This document shows, piece after piece, positions 1 through 10,801 of a stretch of 64,000 nucleotides of DNA. Position 1 is the first letter of the stretch. Every line of letters starts with the position of its first letter. The notes beneath the pieces are model-generated. The model was not told the DNA's origin, searched no databases, and worked only from the letters and a program-made list of their open reading frames with translations. The translations under genes and the position numbers were made by a program. Origin of the DNA: a bacterium (GTDB lineage Bacteria; Chloroflexota; Anaerolineae; Caldilineales; Caldilineaceae); the NCBI GenBank assembly GCA_016124945.1, contig WGMT01000045.1, positions 1-64,000 on the forward strand, read 5' to 3'.

Positions 1-121
1 CCTGCAACCTGCAACCTGCAACCTGCAACCTGCAACCTGCAACCTGCAACCTGCAACCTGCAACCTGCAACCTGCAACCTGCAACCTGCAACCTGCAACC
101 TGCAACCTGCAACCTGCAACC
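1..121. repeat. CCTGCAA heptamer tandem array
   Basis: About 17 uninterrupted, identical copies of CCTGCAA run from the first base to position 121, so the array probably continues upstream of the window. It ends about 40 bp before the metG start. There are no spacers, so it is not a CRISPR array. Related CTGCAAC units recur near 10922 and inside the YfhO-like gene near 36355. Confidence 0.98.
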
Positions 122-164
122 AATCATTTTTCATCATTCATCTCTCTAGACAGGACACGGAGCC

Positions 165-1940
165 ATGACCGACACACCCCGAAAGATTCTTGTCGGCGTC
201 GCCTGGCCATACGTCAACGGCGAAAAGCACATCGGCCAGATTGCGGGCGCGTACTTGCCCCCAGATATCTTCGCTCGCTTCCAGCGCATGATGGGCAACG
301 ACGTTTTGATGGTCAGTGGCTCCGACACCCACGGCACCCCCATCACGCTACAGGCCGAAAAAGAAGGTATCTCGCCAGCCGAGGTGATTGAGAAGTATCA
401 CCACCTTTTCGTGGACGGCTGCCTTGCCATGGGGTTGACCTTCGATCTCTACAGCCACACCGACACCCAAAACCACTGGGATGTGACGCAAAAACTCTTC
501 TTGCGCCATTTGGAAAACGGCTACATCTATAAAGACACACAGAAGCAGTGGTTCGACGCTCAGGCCAACCGCTTCCTCGCCGACCGCTACGTCGAGGGGA
601 CCTGCCCATTCTGCGGCTACGAGGACGCTCGCGGCGATCAGTGCGACAACTGTGGGCGCATCTACGACGCCCTGGAGTTGAAGAATCCGCGTTCGAAGAT
701 CACCGGGAACACTGATCTGGAAGTGCGCGAGACGGAACACTTCTTCCTCGATCTGGGCAAACTCAACGAGCCGCTGCTCAAATGGGTGGAGACGGGCAAA
801 ACACACTGGCGACCCAACGTGCTCAACTTCACCAAGGGGCAACTTGGGCTAAACGAACTGCGCGGACGCCCCATCACCCGCGACATTGATTGGGGCGTCA
901 CGATTCCGCTGCCCGGCTTCGAGGGGAAGCGCATCTACGTCTGGTACGACGCCGTCATCGGCTACCTGAGCGCCGCTGTGGAATGGGGGCTGCTCAACAA
1001 CACCGACACCTGGCGCGCATGGTGGGACAGGGACGTCAACCCCGACGCCCTGATCTACAACTTCATTGGCAAAGACAACATCCCCTTCCACACCGTCATC
1101 TGGCCGGGCATGCTCATGGCCTACAACGACGGCGAAGGCGGCGAAAGGTTCAACCTGCCCTACGACGTGCCGGCCAACGAATATCTCAACTTCCGCGGCA
1201 TGCAGTTCAGCACCAGTCGCGGCAACGTGATTGGCTTCAACACTGTATTGCGCGAATTCCAGGCCGACGCCTGGCGCTATGTCCTCACGGCGGTGGCGCC
1301 CGAAAATGCCGACACCGACTTCACCTGGGCCGACTTTGTGGAACGGGTGAACAGCGAACTGGTGGCCAACTGGGGCAATCTGGCCAACCGCATGCTCGGC
1401 TTCGCCTACAAGCGCTTTGAGGGTGTCGTCCCCGCGCCGGGGGAACTGGATCAGGCGGATCGCGACCTGCTTGACGAGATCCGCGCCGGCTTCGACAGCG
1501 TGGGTGCGCTCTACGGTGCCGTCAAACTCAAAGCAGCGCTCCAGGAAGTCCGCCGCCTTAGCCAGCGTGTCAACCAATATCTCAACGATAAAGCGCCCTG
1601 GCAGAGTATCAAGACCGACCCGGATGCCGCCGCCACCAGTGTATACGTCTCGTTACAGGCCATCGACTGGCTCAAGGTGATGTGGTCGCCCATCCTGCCC
1701 CACAGCAGCGAAGCGCTGCACAGCTACCTGGGCTACAGTGAACCGATCTTTGGGCGTCAGTACACCGAAGAAGTAGCTGACGCCCGTGGCACCCATCGTG
1801 TGCTGCGCTACGATCACAGTGCCGCCACCGTCCACTGGGAAGCCGGAACCCTGACGCCTGGTCAGACGTTGAAAGAGCCGCAACCGCTCTTCATCAAACT
1901 CGACCCGGCGCAAATCCTGGGTGATACAGCAACGGAGTAG
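165..1940 (+). CDS. metG: Methionyl-tRNA synthetase
   Basis: Charges tRNA-Met with methionine in the cytoplasm. The 591-residue protein has the class I fold: HIGQ (residues 22-25) is the HIGH signature, and a four-cysteine zinc knuckle lies at Cys147/150/160/163 (CPFC...CDNC). FSTSRGN (348-354) takes the KMSKS position and lacks the usual leading lysine. The motif WYDAVIGY (260-267) belongs to the active-site region. There is no C-terminal tRNA-binding EMAP/Trbp111 domain, so it is the short form. The start follows a GGAG box six to seven bases upstream. A long hairpin begins at the stop codon. Identification is firm. Confidence 0.97.
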   Translation: MTDTPRKILVGVAWPYVNGEKHIGQIAGAYLPPDIFARFQRMMGNDVLMVSGSDTHGTPITLQAEKEGISPAEVIEKYHHLFVDGCLAMGLTFDLYSHTDTQNHWDVTQKLFLRHLENGYIYKDTQKQWFDAQANRFLADRYVEGTCPFCGYEDARGDQCDNCGRIYDALELKNPRSKITGNTDLEVRETEHFFLDLGKLNEPLLKWVETGKTHWRPNVLNFTKGQLGLNELRGRPITRDIDWGVTIPLPGFEGKRIYVWYDAVIGYLSAAVEWGLLNNTDTWRAWWDRDVNPDALIYNFIGKDNIPFHTVIWPGMLMAYNDGEGGERFNLPYDVPANEYLNFRGMQFSTSRGNVIGFNTVLREFQADAWRYVLTAVAPENADTDFTWADFVERVNSELVANWGNLANRMLGFAYKRFEGVVPAPGELDQADRDLLDEIRAGFDSVGALYGAVKLKAALQEVRRLSQRVNQYLNDKAPWQSIKTDPDAAATSVYVSLQAIDWLKVMWSPILPHSSEALHSYLGYSEPIFGRQYTEEVADARGTHRVLRYDHSAATVHWEAGTLTPGQTLKEPQPLFIKLDPAQILGDTATE

Positions 1941-2007
1941 GGGTTTGCGTGGGGTGGAAGCAGCTAAGGACGCAGCGTCCCCATCTGCTTTCACCCCACG
2001 CAACCCC
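1940..2007. terminator. Long hairpin after metG
   Basis: Arms 1940-1963 and 1985-2007 pair over about 23 bp with one bulge and one mismatch; the loop holds a second small dyad (GGACGC/GCGTCC). The hairpin starts at the last base of the metG stop codon and ends about 25 bp before the next ATG. It has no clear U tract, so attenuation or RNA stabilisation is as likely as termination. Confidence 0.65.
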
Positions 2008-2031
2008 TCCCCCCGCAGTCAAGATAACGTC

Positions 2032-3618
2032 ATGACCCAATTGAACGCTCGCTCGCCCATTACAATTACGCATTACGCATTTCTTATCACCTACCTCGCC
2101 CTCGCCACCCTCTTTGCGGTGACCACCCCGGCTTGGCAAAATCCTGATGAACCGGCGCACTACAACTACATCGCCCACATCGCCCGCGGTGACGGGCTGC
2201 CCTACCTGCAAATGGGCGATTACGATCAAGCTTACCTGGCACAGTTGACGAGCGAGAAGTTCCCACCCAACCTCTCGATTGAGCCGGTGCGCTATGAATC
2301 CCATCAGCCACCGCTCTACTACCTCCTTGCTACACCGGTCTTCTGGCTGACGGACGGCAGTTTGATGGCGCTGCGCCTCTTGAACGCGCTGATCGGCGTC
2401 GCCGTGATTACTTTGATCTTCCTTAGTGTGCGTGTCATCTTTCCGGCTCAGCCGCGTATCGCCCTAAGCGTTGCCGCGTTCGTCGCCTTTCTGCCCATGC
2501 ACATTGCCATCCTGGCCTCGGTGAACAACGATCCCCTGGCGGGGGTGATTGTGGCGGCGACGATGTACGTCCTATTGCGATGGGTACGAGGCGAGTTTGC
2601 CGGTTTGCAGGTGGTAAGCCCGCCAGTAGAGAAGCAGGCCACACGCAACACGCAATCCGCCATCCGCAACTCGCAACTCGCAGCCCGCCTTTCTCAATTC
2701 GCAACTCGCAACTCGCCCCTCCTTCTTCTTGGCCTGCTCATCGGTCTGGGTTTCTTGACCAAAGCCACCACCTATGTGCTGCTGCCTGTGGTGGTATTGA
2801 CCGTCTTCGCCGTCTCTTGGTGGCGCGGTGGATGGCGGCGCGCCCTGGTCAAGGTGACGGCGGTGAGCATCTGGGCGCTGCTGCTGGGGGTGCCGCTCTG
2901 GCTGCGCAACATCTACCTTTACGGCGGCGTCGATTTCCTCGGCCTGGCCTGGCACGACCTCGTGGTGGTAGGCCAGCCCACCACCGCTGAGTGGATCGCG
3001 GCCAATGGCTGGGCCGCCTACCTGGAACGCGCCTGGCGCTTCACCTTCAGCAGCTTTTGGGGCGTCTTCGGCTGGATGGGCGTCTTCATGGACGGGCGCA
3101 TCTACACGCTGCTCACGCTGTTTAGCTCGTTGATCGCCGTCGCCCTGCTAGCGCGGACAGCCCAAGTACGGCGCTGGTGGCCTCTCCTCGACACCGCCCA
3201 ACGGGGACAACTGGCCGTGCTGGCATTGCTACTGACAGGCGTGGCGGCATCGTATGTCTGGTACAATCTGGGTTTCGTACAACATCAGGGGCGCTACCTC
3301 TTCCCCGCGCTGCTGCCCATCGGCCTGCTTGTGGCCGTGGGGTGGCGGTCGCTGTTGCGTCCATTGCCCAGTCTGCTGGGCGCAATTTTCTTGCTGATAG
3401 GCGTCATTGTGGCTGTCCTCTTTGGCTGGGACCCGGATCGGTGGACGCTTCTTTTTGTTGGATGCGGTATCACCGCGTTGCTTGCCTACGCCGCCTTGAC
3501 CGTCCGCTTACGCTGGTGGGATCAACCACCGGCGTGGATTGAGGCTCTCCCCTTTGTGTTGCTGGCATTGCTGGACATCGCCATCCCTTTCCTGTATATT
3601 GGTCCGCAATTGGGCTAG
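2032..3618 (+). CDS. Membrane glycosyltransferase (ArnT/DUF2142-like)
   Basis: Likely a GT-C-fold polyisoprenyl-phosphate sugar transferase of the inner membrane. The first transmembrane segment is followed by QNPDEPAHYNYI, the acidic first-loop motif typical of this class, then RYESHQPPLYYLLA. About ten further hydrophobic segments follow. The frame is open back to 1921 inside metG, but that extension is encoded by the intergenic hairpin; the ATG at 2032 is preferred although its ribosome site is weak. Eleven 7-bp repeats (2643-2719) encode the polar loop with RNTQSAI/RNSQLAA/RLSQFAT heptads, and TACGCAT repeats (2067-2080) encode part of the N-terminus. The substrate is unknown. Confidence 0.75.
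   Translation: MTQLNARSPITITHYAFLITYLALATLFAVTTPAWQNPDEPAHYNYIAHIARGDGLPYLQMGDYDQAYLAQLTSEKFPPNLSIEPVRYESHQPPLYYLLATPVFWLTDGSLMALRLLNALIGVAVITLIFLSVRVIFPAQPRIALSVAAFVAFLPMHIAILASVNNDPLAGVIVAATMYVLLRWVRGEFAGLQVVSPPVEKQATRNTQSAIRNSQLAARLSQFATRNSPLLLLGLLIGLGFLTKATTYVLLPVVVLTVFAVSWWRGGWRRALVKVTAVSIWALLLGVPLWLRNIYLYGGVDFLGLAWHDLVVVGQPTTAEWIAANGWAAYLERAWRFTFSSFWGVFGWMGVFMDGRIYTLLTLFSSLIAVALLARTAQVRRWWPLLDTAQRGQLAVLALLLTGVAASYVWYNLGFVQHQGRYLFPALLPIGLLVAVGWRSLLRPLPSLLGAIFLLIGVIVAVLFGWDPDRWTLLFVGCGITALLAYAALTVRLRWWDQPPAWIEALPFVLLALLDIAIPFLYIGPQLG
2643..2719. repeat. Eleven heptamers inside the glycosyltransferase gene
   Basis: Eleven contiguous 7-bp units of the (A/C/T)CGCAA(C/T) type read in register within the coding frame. 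Three units equal 21 bp, so the peptide repeats every seven residues (RN-S/T-Q pattern). The array sits in a loop between two predicted membrane segments and looks like an insertion into a previously shorter loop. Confidence 0.9.
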
Positions 3619-3633
3619 TAGGTGAGGTGATGA

Positions 3634-3873
3634 ATGTCAGTTTGTCACGTATGCGGATCTGAAGAGTTTAAAGTTGACTATGTCGATGAGGTTTTCTTGA
3701 TCGACGGGAGCTATACTGTCGTTGAATACGTACCGGCTCACGTTTGTCTTCGCTGTGGGGAGAGGATTTACAGCCGTCAGACGACTGAGGCCGTAAGACA
3801 GTTGATCCACAGCGGCGTACCGACGCGTAAGATGCAAGTTGATGTGTTTGAGCTTGATACAGTAGAGGGCTAG
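3634..3873 (+). CDS. YgiT-type zinc-finger protein
   Basis: A 79-residue protein with two CxxC pairs (CHVC near residue 4, CLRC near 39) around a beta-rich core. This is the arrangement of YgiT/MqsA-N zinc-finger proteins that normally act as antitoxins or partners of small toxins. No toxin-like gene lies beside it: upstream is the glycosyltransferase, and downstream the VanW gene begins three bases after its stop, so it is probably co-transcribed with VanW. A GGTGAGG box lies about seven bases before the ATG. The family call is good; an antitoxin role here is doubtful. Confidence 0.8.
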   Translation: MSVCHVCGSEEFKVDYVDEVFLIDGSYTVVEYVPAHVCLRCGERIYSRQTTEAVRQLIHSGVPTRKMQVDVFELDTVEG

Positions 3874-3876
3874 CTG

Positions 3877-5664
3877 ATGCAGACAACTTACCCGCACACA
3901 GGCTATCGACCGGCGACAAGCCGGCGCAGTTCGGTGGATTTCCTAATCATCTACGCGTCGGTGGCGCTGTTGACGGCGATTGCCATCTTTGCTGCCTGGC
4001 AATTCTGGCACACAGACCGTGTCTACAGCGGCGTGCGTGTGGCCGGTGTCCCTGTGGGGGGGCTGACCCGCGCCCAGGCTGTTATCCGCCTCAACGAAGA
4101 GTTGACCCCTTATCCACTCGCTCCTATCACCCTCTATCATAATGAACGACAATGGCTACTCAGCAGCAATCAGGTTGCGCCGCAGGTAGACATGATGGCG
4201 GCCATCAATCAAGCCTATCTGATTGGTCGGCAGGGTGCTTTCCTGGAAAAAACTGTGGATCAGATCGGCGCGTTTGTAGGACGTTACAACATCGCCCCAC
4301 CGTTGACCTTCCATGAAGGCGCCGTGCGCCAGCAGATCAGCCAGATCGCGGCGCACATGCGCCGTCCTGGGCGGGCGGCGGTGCAAATGGGGAGTGTCAC
4401 ACTGCCGTCACAGCCCGGCCTGGATGTAGACGTTGATGCCACCGCCGCGCAGGTGATGAACGCGCTGCGAAACAATCAGGTTGCCGTCATTTCCGTGCAA
4501 ACCTTTACCGTGCAGCCGCCGGACGCAGCCGCTGTGAACAGTACCACCGCGTCATCTTCGCCATTGCGGACGCCGATTACGCTGCGTGACACGCAGAGCG
4601 GGCTCACCTTTGCCCTGGATGCCGCCGTCCTTTCCATGATTGCGCCGAATGGAGATGCCTCGCGCATCAACGAAAGCGCCCTCCGCTCGCTTATAGAGGC
4701 GTGGGCTGCACAGGTTGACATCCCCGCCCAGGACGCACGCCTACGCTTCAACCGTGCCACAGGCCAGGTCGAGGTGATCAGCCCCAGCGTAATTGGGCGT
4801 AGCCTGGACGTTGACGCGACCGTAGACGGTGTAATCCAGGCGTTGACGACAAATAGCACGCAAATTCAGTTGCCTGTCAGTGCCGTTGCGCCTAACGTAG
4901 ACGCCAACAACATCGGCTCGTTAGGTATTCGCGAATTAGTTGCTTCGGGGACAACCTACTTCCGCGGCAGTAGTTTGGCCCGCATCCGCAACATCGAAGT
5001 GGCCACCGAGAAATTCGTGGGTGTGGTCATCCCGCCCAGGGGTGTGTTTAGCTTCAACCAGATTGTGGAAGATGTCAGCGCTGCCAATGGTTTTGAAGAC
5101 TCTGCCATCATCTGGGGCGATCAAACCATGATTGGCGTGGGCGGCGGCGTCTGTCAGGTGAGTACAACCGTCTTCCGTGCCGCCCTCAACGCCGGTTTCC
5201 CCATTGTGGAACGTTACAATCATGGCTATGTTGTAAGCTGGTACGGCGATCCGGGCCTGGACGCTACCATTTACACCCCCACCGTCGATTTCCGCTTTCG
5301 CAACGACACCAGTGCCCATCTACTGGTTCAGCCTACTGTAGACAGCGTCAACGGCGTCATCACCTTCGACTTCTACGGCACCAAGCCCAACCGCCAGGTG
5401 AGCATCGGCCAGCCGGTGATCAGCGACGTCAAAGAGCCGGGCGCTCCCGTCTACCGCATCGACGAAAGCCTTGCCCCTGGGCAGCGTCGCCAGGTTGAGT
5501 ACGCCCAGCGCGGCATGACCGTCACCGTCGAGCGTACCGTCACTGAGAACGGCAATACCCGCGTCGACAAGATCCTCTCCCAGTATCAGCCTTGGAACGC
5601 CGTCTTCCTCGTGCCGCCGGGGACGGAGATCCCGACGGCGCCGGCGGTTGGCAGTGGCGGCTAG
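3877..5664 (+). CDS. VanW family cell-envelope protein
   Basis: 595 residues: a short cytoplasmic head, one signal-anchor helix (about 21-44), two putative peptidoglycan-binding-type beta/alpha domains (about 50-350), then a VanW domain (about 370-500) with the typical GVFSFNQIV, GGGVCQVSTTVFRAA and NHGYVVSWYGDPGLDATIY motifs. A C-terminal beta-rich tail resembles a G5-type extension. VanW proteins are extracytoplasmic and linked to cell-wall remodelling, but their chemistry is not established. The ATG lies three bases after the YgiT-like gene's stop, with a GAGG box within that gene's last codons, so the two are translationally close. A nearly perfect 58-bp palindrome follows. Confidence 0.9.
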   Translation: MQTTYPHTGYRPATSRRSSVDFLIIYASVALLTAIAIFAAWQFWHTDRVYSGVRVAGVPVGGLTRAQAVIRLNEELTPYPLAPITLYHNERQWLLSSNQVAPQVDMMAAINQAYLIGRQGAFLEKTVDQIGAFVGRYNIAPPLTFHEGAVRQQISQIAAHMRRPGRAAVQMGSVTLPSQPGLDVDVDATAAQVMNALRNNQVAVISVQTFTVQPPDAAAVNSTTASSSPLRTPITLRDTQSGLTFALDAAVLSMIAPNGDASRINESALRSLIEAWAAQVDIPAQDARLRFNRATGQVEVISPSVIGRSLDVDATVDGVIQALTTNSTQIQLPVSAVAPNVDANNIGSLGIRELVASGTTYFRGSSLARIRNIEVATEKFVGVVIPPRGVFSFNQIVEDVSAANGFEDSAIIWGDQTMIGVGGGVCQVSTTVFRAALNAGFPIVERYNHGYVVSWYGDPGLDATIYTPTVDFRFRNDTSAHLLVQPTVDSVNGVITFDFYGTKPNRQVSIGQPVISDVKEPGAPVYRIDESLAPGQRRQVEYAQRGMTVTVERTVTENGNTRVDKILSQYQPWNAVFLVPPGTEIPTAPAVGSGG

Positions 5665-5689
5665 GGCGTGGCGACCGAGTTGAGCTTCT

Positions 5690-5747
5690 GAAATCGCCTA
5701 ATCGCTTGATCTCATGTCGACATGAGATCAAGCGGTTAGGCGATTTC
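5690..5747. terminator. Palindromic hairpin built from 8-bp repeats
   Basis: Two 29-base arms (5690-5718, 5719-5747) meet without a loop at GTCGAC and differ by one G:T-compatible position. Each arm is made of AATCGCCT-type octamers. CCCCAAT heptamers follow at about 5753-5770. Placed 25 bp after the VanW stop, it probably ends or protects that transcript. Confidence 0.75.
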
Positions 5748-5811
5748 CGATCCAATCCCCAATCCCCATCTTGTCCCCTGCCCACACCTGTGCTAAAGTG
5801 TCCCGATGCAT

Positions 5812-5825
5812 CTAAAGCGCTTTAG
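5812..5825. promoter_or_regulatory. LacI-type operator candidate
   Basis: A perfect 14-bp palindrome, CTAAAGCGCTTTAG, lies 30 bp before the MFS start codon. The centre AAAGCGCTTT matches the general form of LacI/GalR-family operators; a partial half-site (CTAAAGTG) occurs 20 bp upstream. No regulator gene lies beside it. Confidence 0.55.
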
Positions 5826-5854
5826 GTACGTCATTTTCCACACTTGAGGAATTC

Positions 5855-7141
5855 ATGTACACCAGTCAGCAGCAACCCTTGTCCCCTGCTTTAACCAGCC
5901 GTGTCATTCGTCGCTCGCCCATCTACTACGGGTGGATTATCGCCATTGCCGCCACGTTGGGCATGATTATGACCAGCCCTGGCCAGACCTACGCAGTTTC
6001 CATTTTCCTCGAACATTTCATCGTTGATTTAGGCATCAGCCGCTCTTTGGTAAGTACACTGTACACGCTGGGTACACTGGTTGGCAGTTTTGCCCTGCCC
6101 CTAATCGGTCGACAGATCGATGTGCGTGGCCCCCGCATGATGACGGTGCTGATCTCGCTTTTCTTCGGCATTGCTTGCATCTACATGGGGTATGTGGCCA
6201 ATGCAGTGATGCTAGGGCTAGGCTTTGTGGCAATCCGCATGATGGGCCAGGGCGCGCTAGGACTGGTGAGTTCATACACGATCAACCAGTGGTGGGTGCG
6301 CCGTCGGGGCATGATGATGGGGCTGTCGGGGTTAGGCATGTCGCTGATCGGGATGGGGCTTTTCCCTTCGCTGATTCAGTGGCTAATCGACGATTTCGGC
6401 TGGCGCACCGCCTACCCTGTGCTGGGTATTTCGATCCTCGCGCTGATGCTGCCGGTGAGTTATCTCTTCTATCGTGAACGGCCGGAGGCATATGGGCTGA
6501 AGCCGGATGGCATGGCCAAGAAGGCAAGCGACGCCGGTGTCGAGGATGTTCCGCTGCTCGAAGAAGAGTGGACGTTGCCCGAAGTGTTGCGCACACCTGC
6601 CTTCTGGATTATCACGGCTGGGTTGGCGTCTATGTCGATGTTATCGACGGGGCTTTTCTTTCACGCCGTGAGTATTTTCAGCGACAACGGCCTGTCTGCG
6701 GCGGTGGCGGCCTCAGCGTTCGTGCCCGTGGCAGTGACCACAGCGCTTGTCAACTTGTTGGGCGGCGTCTTGGTGGATCGGATCTCGGCGCGTTTTTTGC
6801 TGGCCACGGCGCTTGTCTTCCAGGCTGTGGTGCTGGTAATGGCCCATTCCTTGGGCAGTGTGAGCATGGCCCTGTTTTACGGCGTTGCCCTTGGCGCAAC
6901 CTCAGGCCTGCAACGTGCGGTAAGTACTGTGATCTGGGCCAATTACTTTGGGCGACTGCATCTGGGCGCCATCAGCGGCGTCACGACGACGATTCTTGTG
7001 GCGGGTTCTGCCTTTGGCCCCATGCCGTTCGGCATTGCCCGCGACTTGATGGGCAGTTACAACTTCATTTTGAATATCTCCGCGATTATCCCTCTCTTCC
7101 TTGCCATTGTGGCCCTCTTTTTACGCCGCCCCCAAAAGTAA
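5855..7141 (+). CDS. MFS transporter (OFA/MCT-like)
   Basis: A 428-residue, twelve-helix major facilitator of the inner membrane. The N-terminal YYGWIIAIAATLG segment and following SxGQTYAVSIF are typical of the oxalate/formate and monocarboxylate antiporter group. The loop 2-3 signature reads GRQIDVRGPRMM, and a long central loop (about residues 205-235) separates the halves. Substrate unknown; a small organic acid is a reasonable guess from the subfamily. A GAGGA box sits four bases before the ATG, and a LacI-like palindrome upstream suggests repression in the absence of an inducer. Confidence 0.88.
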   Translation: MYTSQQQPLSPALTSRVIRRSPIYYGWIIAIAATLGMIMTSPGQTYAVSIFLEHFIVDLGISRSLVSTLYTLGTLVGSFALPLIGRQIDVRGPRMMTVLISLFFGIACIYMGYVANAVMLGLGFVAIRMMGQGALGLVSSYTINQWWVRRRGMMMGLSGLGMSLIGMGLFPSLIQWLIDDFGWRTAYPVLGISILALMLPVSYLFYRERPEAYGLKPDGMAKKASDAGVEDVPLLEEEWTLPEVLRTPAFWIITAGLASMSMLSTGLFFHAVSIFSDNGLSAAVAASAFVPVAVTTALVNLLGGVLVDRISARFLLATALVFQAVVLVMAHSLGSVSMALFYGVALGATSGLQRAVSTVIWANYFGRLHLGAISGVTTTILVAGSAFGPMPFGIARDLMGSYNFILNISAIIPLFLAIVALFLRRPQK

Positions 7142-7401
7142 GCTTGATAAAAATGACGCCAAGCCGACGGACGCGCTACGTCTGCCGCACTATCGGGCTT
7201 CGCACCGATCCACCACGTACGAAAGTATGCTAGCGTTGTCTCATCTGAGAGAGTTACAATATTTTGTGTGGTTGGCTTACGTCACCGCAGCCTGAATCCG
7301 CAGTGGATCAGCGCAACGCCGCGCTGCATGTGATTCAGGACAGGTATTTTCCACGCGTACCATCCCTTCTTATCTTGATGACTACGGGAGAACAAAACGC
7401 T
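7142..7401. other. Intergenic gap without recognised elements
   Basis: 260 bp between the MFS and DUF1800 genes. The DUF1800 frame is open from 7264, but the stretch has no ribosome site before 7391. A TACAAT hexamer at about 7256 could be a -10 box without a good -35. No repeat array or RNA gene seen. Confidence 0.4.
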
Positions 7402-9264
<1,863 letters not shown>

Positions 9265-9343
9265 TATTCGTACGATTCCTTCCGCTTCAGGTGAAACGCA
9301 CCTGAACCGTTACTCGCAACATGCGATTCCAGGAGAAACCAAC

Positions 9344-10738
9344 ATGGCGAAAAAAGGTGTTTCGCGGCGTGGATTTGTGGCGGGCTGTTCGGCGGCGATT
9401 GCAGCGCTGGCCGGTGCTCGGCTGACCCATGTGGCCTTCGGTAGCCCCGAAGCCGAACCAAACCAGGACATTCTCGTTACCGTCTTTTTGCGCGGCGGTA
9501 TGGACGGACTGAGCGTGGTTGCGCCCATCGCCGGTGCAGACCGCGGCCACTACGAATCGTCGCGCTCTTCTCTGGCGTTGCCGCTGACAGGCGACAACGC
9601 CATGCGTCCGCTAAACGACTTCTTTGGGCTGCACCCGGCGGCGGCGCCCTTCCACGAACTTTACCAGGCAGGCAAGGCGGCCATCATCCACGCTGCCGGG
9701 CTGACCAGCGACACGCGCAGCCACTTCGATGCCATGCAGTACATGGAGTTGGGCACACCCGATCAGAAGGTAAGCACTTCGGGCTGGCTCACCCGTCACC
9801 TGATGACGGCGGGCAACCTGCCGCCGGAAATCATTGCGCCGGCGGTGGCCGCAGGCATGTCTGCGCCCACGTCGCTGTTGGGCAGCCGCGAAACCATCGG
9901 CATGACCTCGCCCCGCGACTTTTCATACAACGGTCACTGGGCTTATGGAAGCTGGCAGCGCATGGCCTTGCGCAAGATGTACACTGGCAACACCTGGCTG
10001 CACCAATCAGGGATTCAGACACTAAACGCTGTGGACGTCATCGAGTACGCCAGCCCCGACACCTACACGCCCGAAAACGGCGCCACCTATCCTAATGGCA
10101 GCTTTGGCAACAGCCTGCAAACCGTGGCGCAGATGATCAAGATGCAGTTGGGCATGCGCCTGGCCACCATCGATCTGGGCGGCTGGGACACGCACGAATA
10201 CCAGGGCGACGGTGGCACCGGCTACTTTTCCAACAAAATGGCCGAGTTGACAGGCGGTCTCCTCGCCTTGATGACCGATTTGAGCAATTCCAGCGGCACC
10301 GATCACACGCAGCGGCTCACGGTCGTGGTAATGAGCGAATTTGGCCGCACCTTCAAGCAGAATGCCAGCCGCGGCACCGATCATGGACACGGCAACGTCA
10401 TGTTTGTGGTGGGCGGCGCTGTCAACGGAGGGCAAGTCTACGGGCAGTGGCCTGGCCTTGCCACAGATCAACTCTACGATCGCCGTGATCTTGCCATCAC
10501 CACCGACTACCGCCAGGTGCTCAGCGAGATCCTGATTCGACGGCTGGGCAATCCCCGGCTTGGCGTCATCTTCCCGGGCTATGCCAACTACAGCCCGCTT
10601 GGTATCCTACAAGGGACGGACATCGCCCCGAACTACGACAATGTGATGCCTACGCCCACCCCCGTCGGCACGCCGAGTAGCACCGACAACGATCTTGGCG
10701 GCCCTCACCGGGTCTATCTGCCGAATACGCAGCGATAA
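9344..10738 (+). CDS. DUF1501 family Tat-exported protein
   Basis: 464 residues with a twin-arginine signal (SRRGFVAGCSAAIAALAG) followed by the alkaline-phosphatase-superfamily-like DUF1501 fold: DILVTVFLRGGMDGLS, LGGWDTHEYQGD, VVVMSEFGRTFKQN and GTDHGHGNVMFVVGG. Catalytic function is not established; the conserved Asp/His residues suggest a metal site. The C-terminus has a short Thr/Pro linker (MPTPTPVGTP) and ends in HRVYLPNTQR, a motif shared with other exported proteins in this window. AGGAGA lies eight bases before the ATG. Translation ends at a TAA directly followed by a repeat-built hairpin. Confidence 0.92.
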   Translation: MAKKGVSRRGFVAGCSAAIAALAGARLTHVAFGSPEAEPNQDILVTVFLRGGMDGLSVVAPIAGADRGHYESSRSSLALPLTGDNAMRPLNDFFGLHPAAAPFHELYQAGKAAIIHAAGLTSDTRSHFDAMQYMELGTPDQKVSTSGWLTRHLMTAGNLPPEIIAPAVAAGMSAPTSLLGSRETIGMTSPRDFSYNGHWAYGSWQRMALRKMYTGNTWLHQSGIQTLNAVDVIEYASPDTYTPENGATYPNGSFGNSLQTVAQMIKMQLGMRLATIDLGGWDTHEYQGDGGTGYFSNKMAELTGGLLALMTDLSNSSGTDHTQRLTVVVMSEFGRTFKQNASRGTDHGHGNVMFVVGGAVNGGQVYGQWPGLATDQLYDRRDLAITTDYRQVLSEILIRRLGNPRLGVIFPGYANYSPLGILQGTDIAPNYDNVMPTPTPVGTPSSTDNDLGGPHRVYLPNTQR

Positions 10739-10741
10739 AAA

Positions 10742-10801
10742 AGAAGAATGATGAATGAAGAATGGGACGTGCAGTGCCCATTCTTCATTCATCATTCTTC
10801 T
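10742..10801. terminator. Perfect 25-bp stem after DUF1501 gene
   Basis: Arms 10742-10766 and 10777-10801 are perfectly complementary over 25 bp with a 10-base loop. The stem consists of GAATGAT/GAATGAA-type heptamers and begins three bases after the stop codon. Between convergent genes, it could act on both strands. Confidence 0.8.

Noticed and set aside
1..121. CRISPR array
   Set aside because: The repeats are 7 bp and contiguous with no spacers; the same holds for all other arrays in the window.
849..1577. Long minus-strand frame inside metG, with similar ones antisense to MoxR (50942-51928), the P-loop gene (56394-57317) and YtcJ (24216-25145)
   Set aside because: Third-position GC bias produces long antisense frames here; none has a domain signature or ribosome site.
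1921..2031. Glycosyltransferase start inside metG
   Set aside because: The extension is encoded by the hairpin after metG and lacks a ribosome site; the ATG at 2032 is followed at once by a membrane segment typical of the family.
7142..7401. tRNA or riboswitch in the gap before the DUF1800 gene
   Set aside because: No cloverleaf or conserved riboswitch core could be traced by eye; the gap is better called empty.
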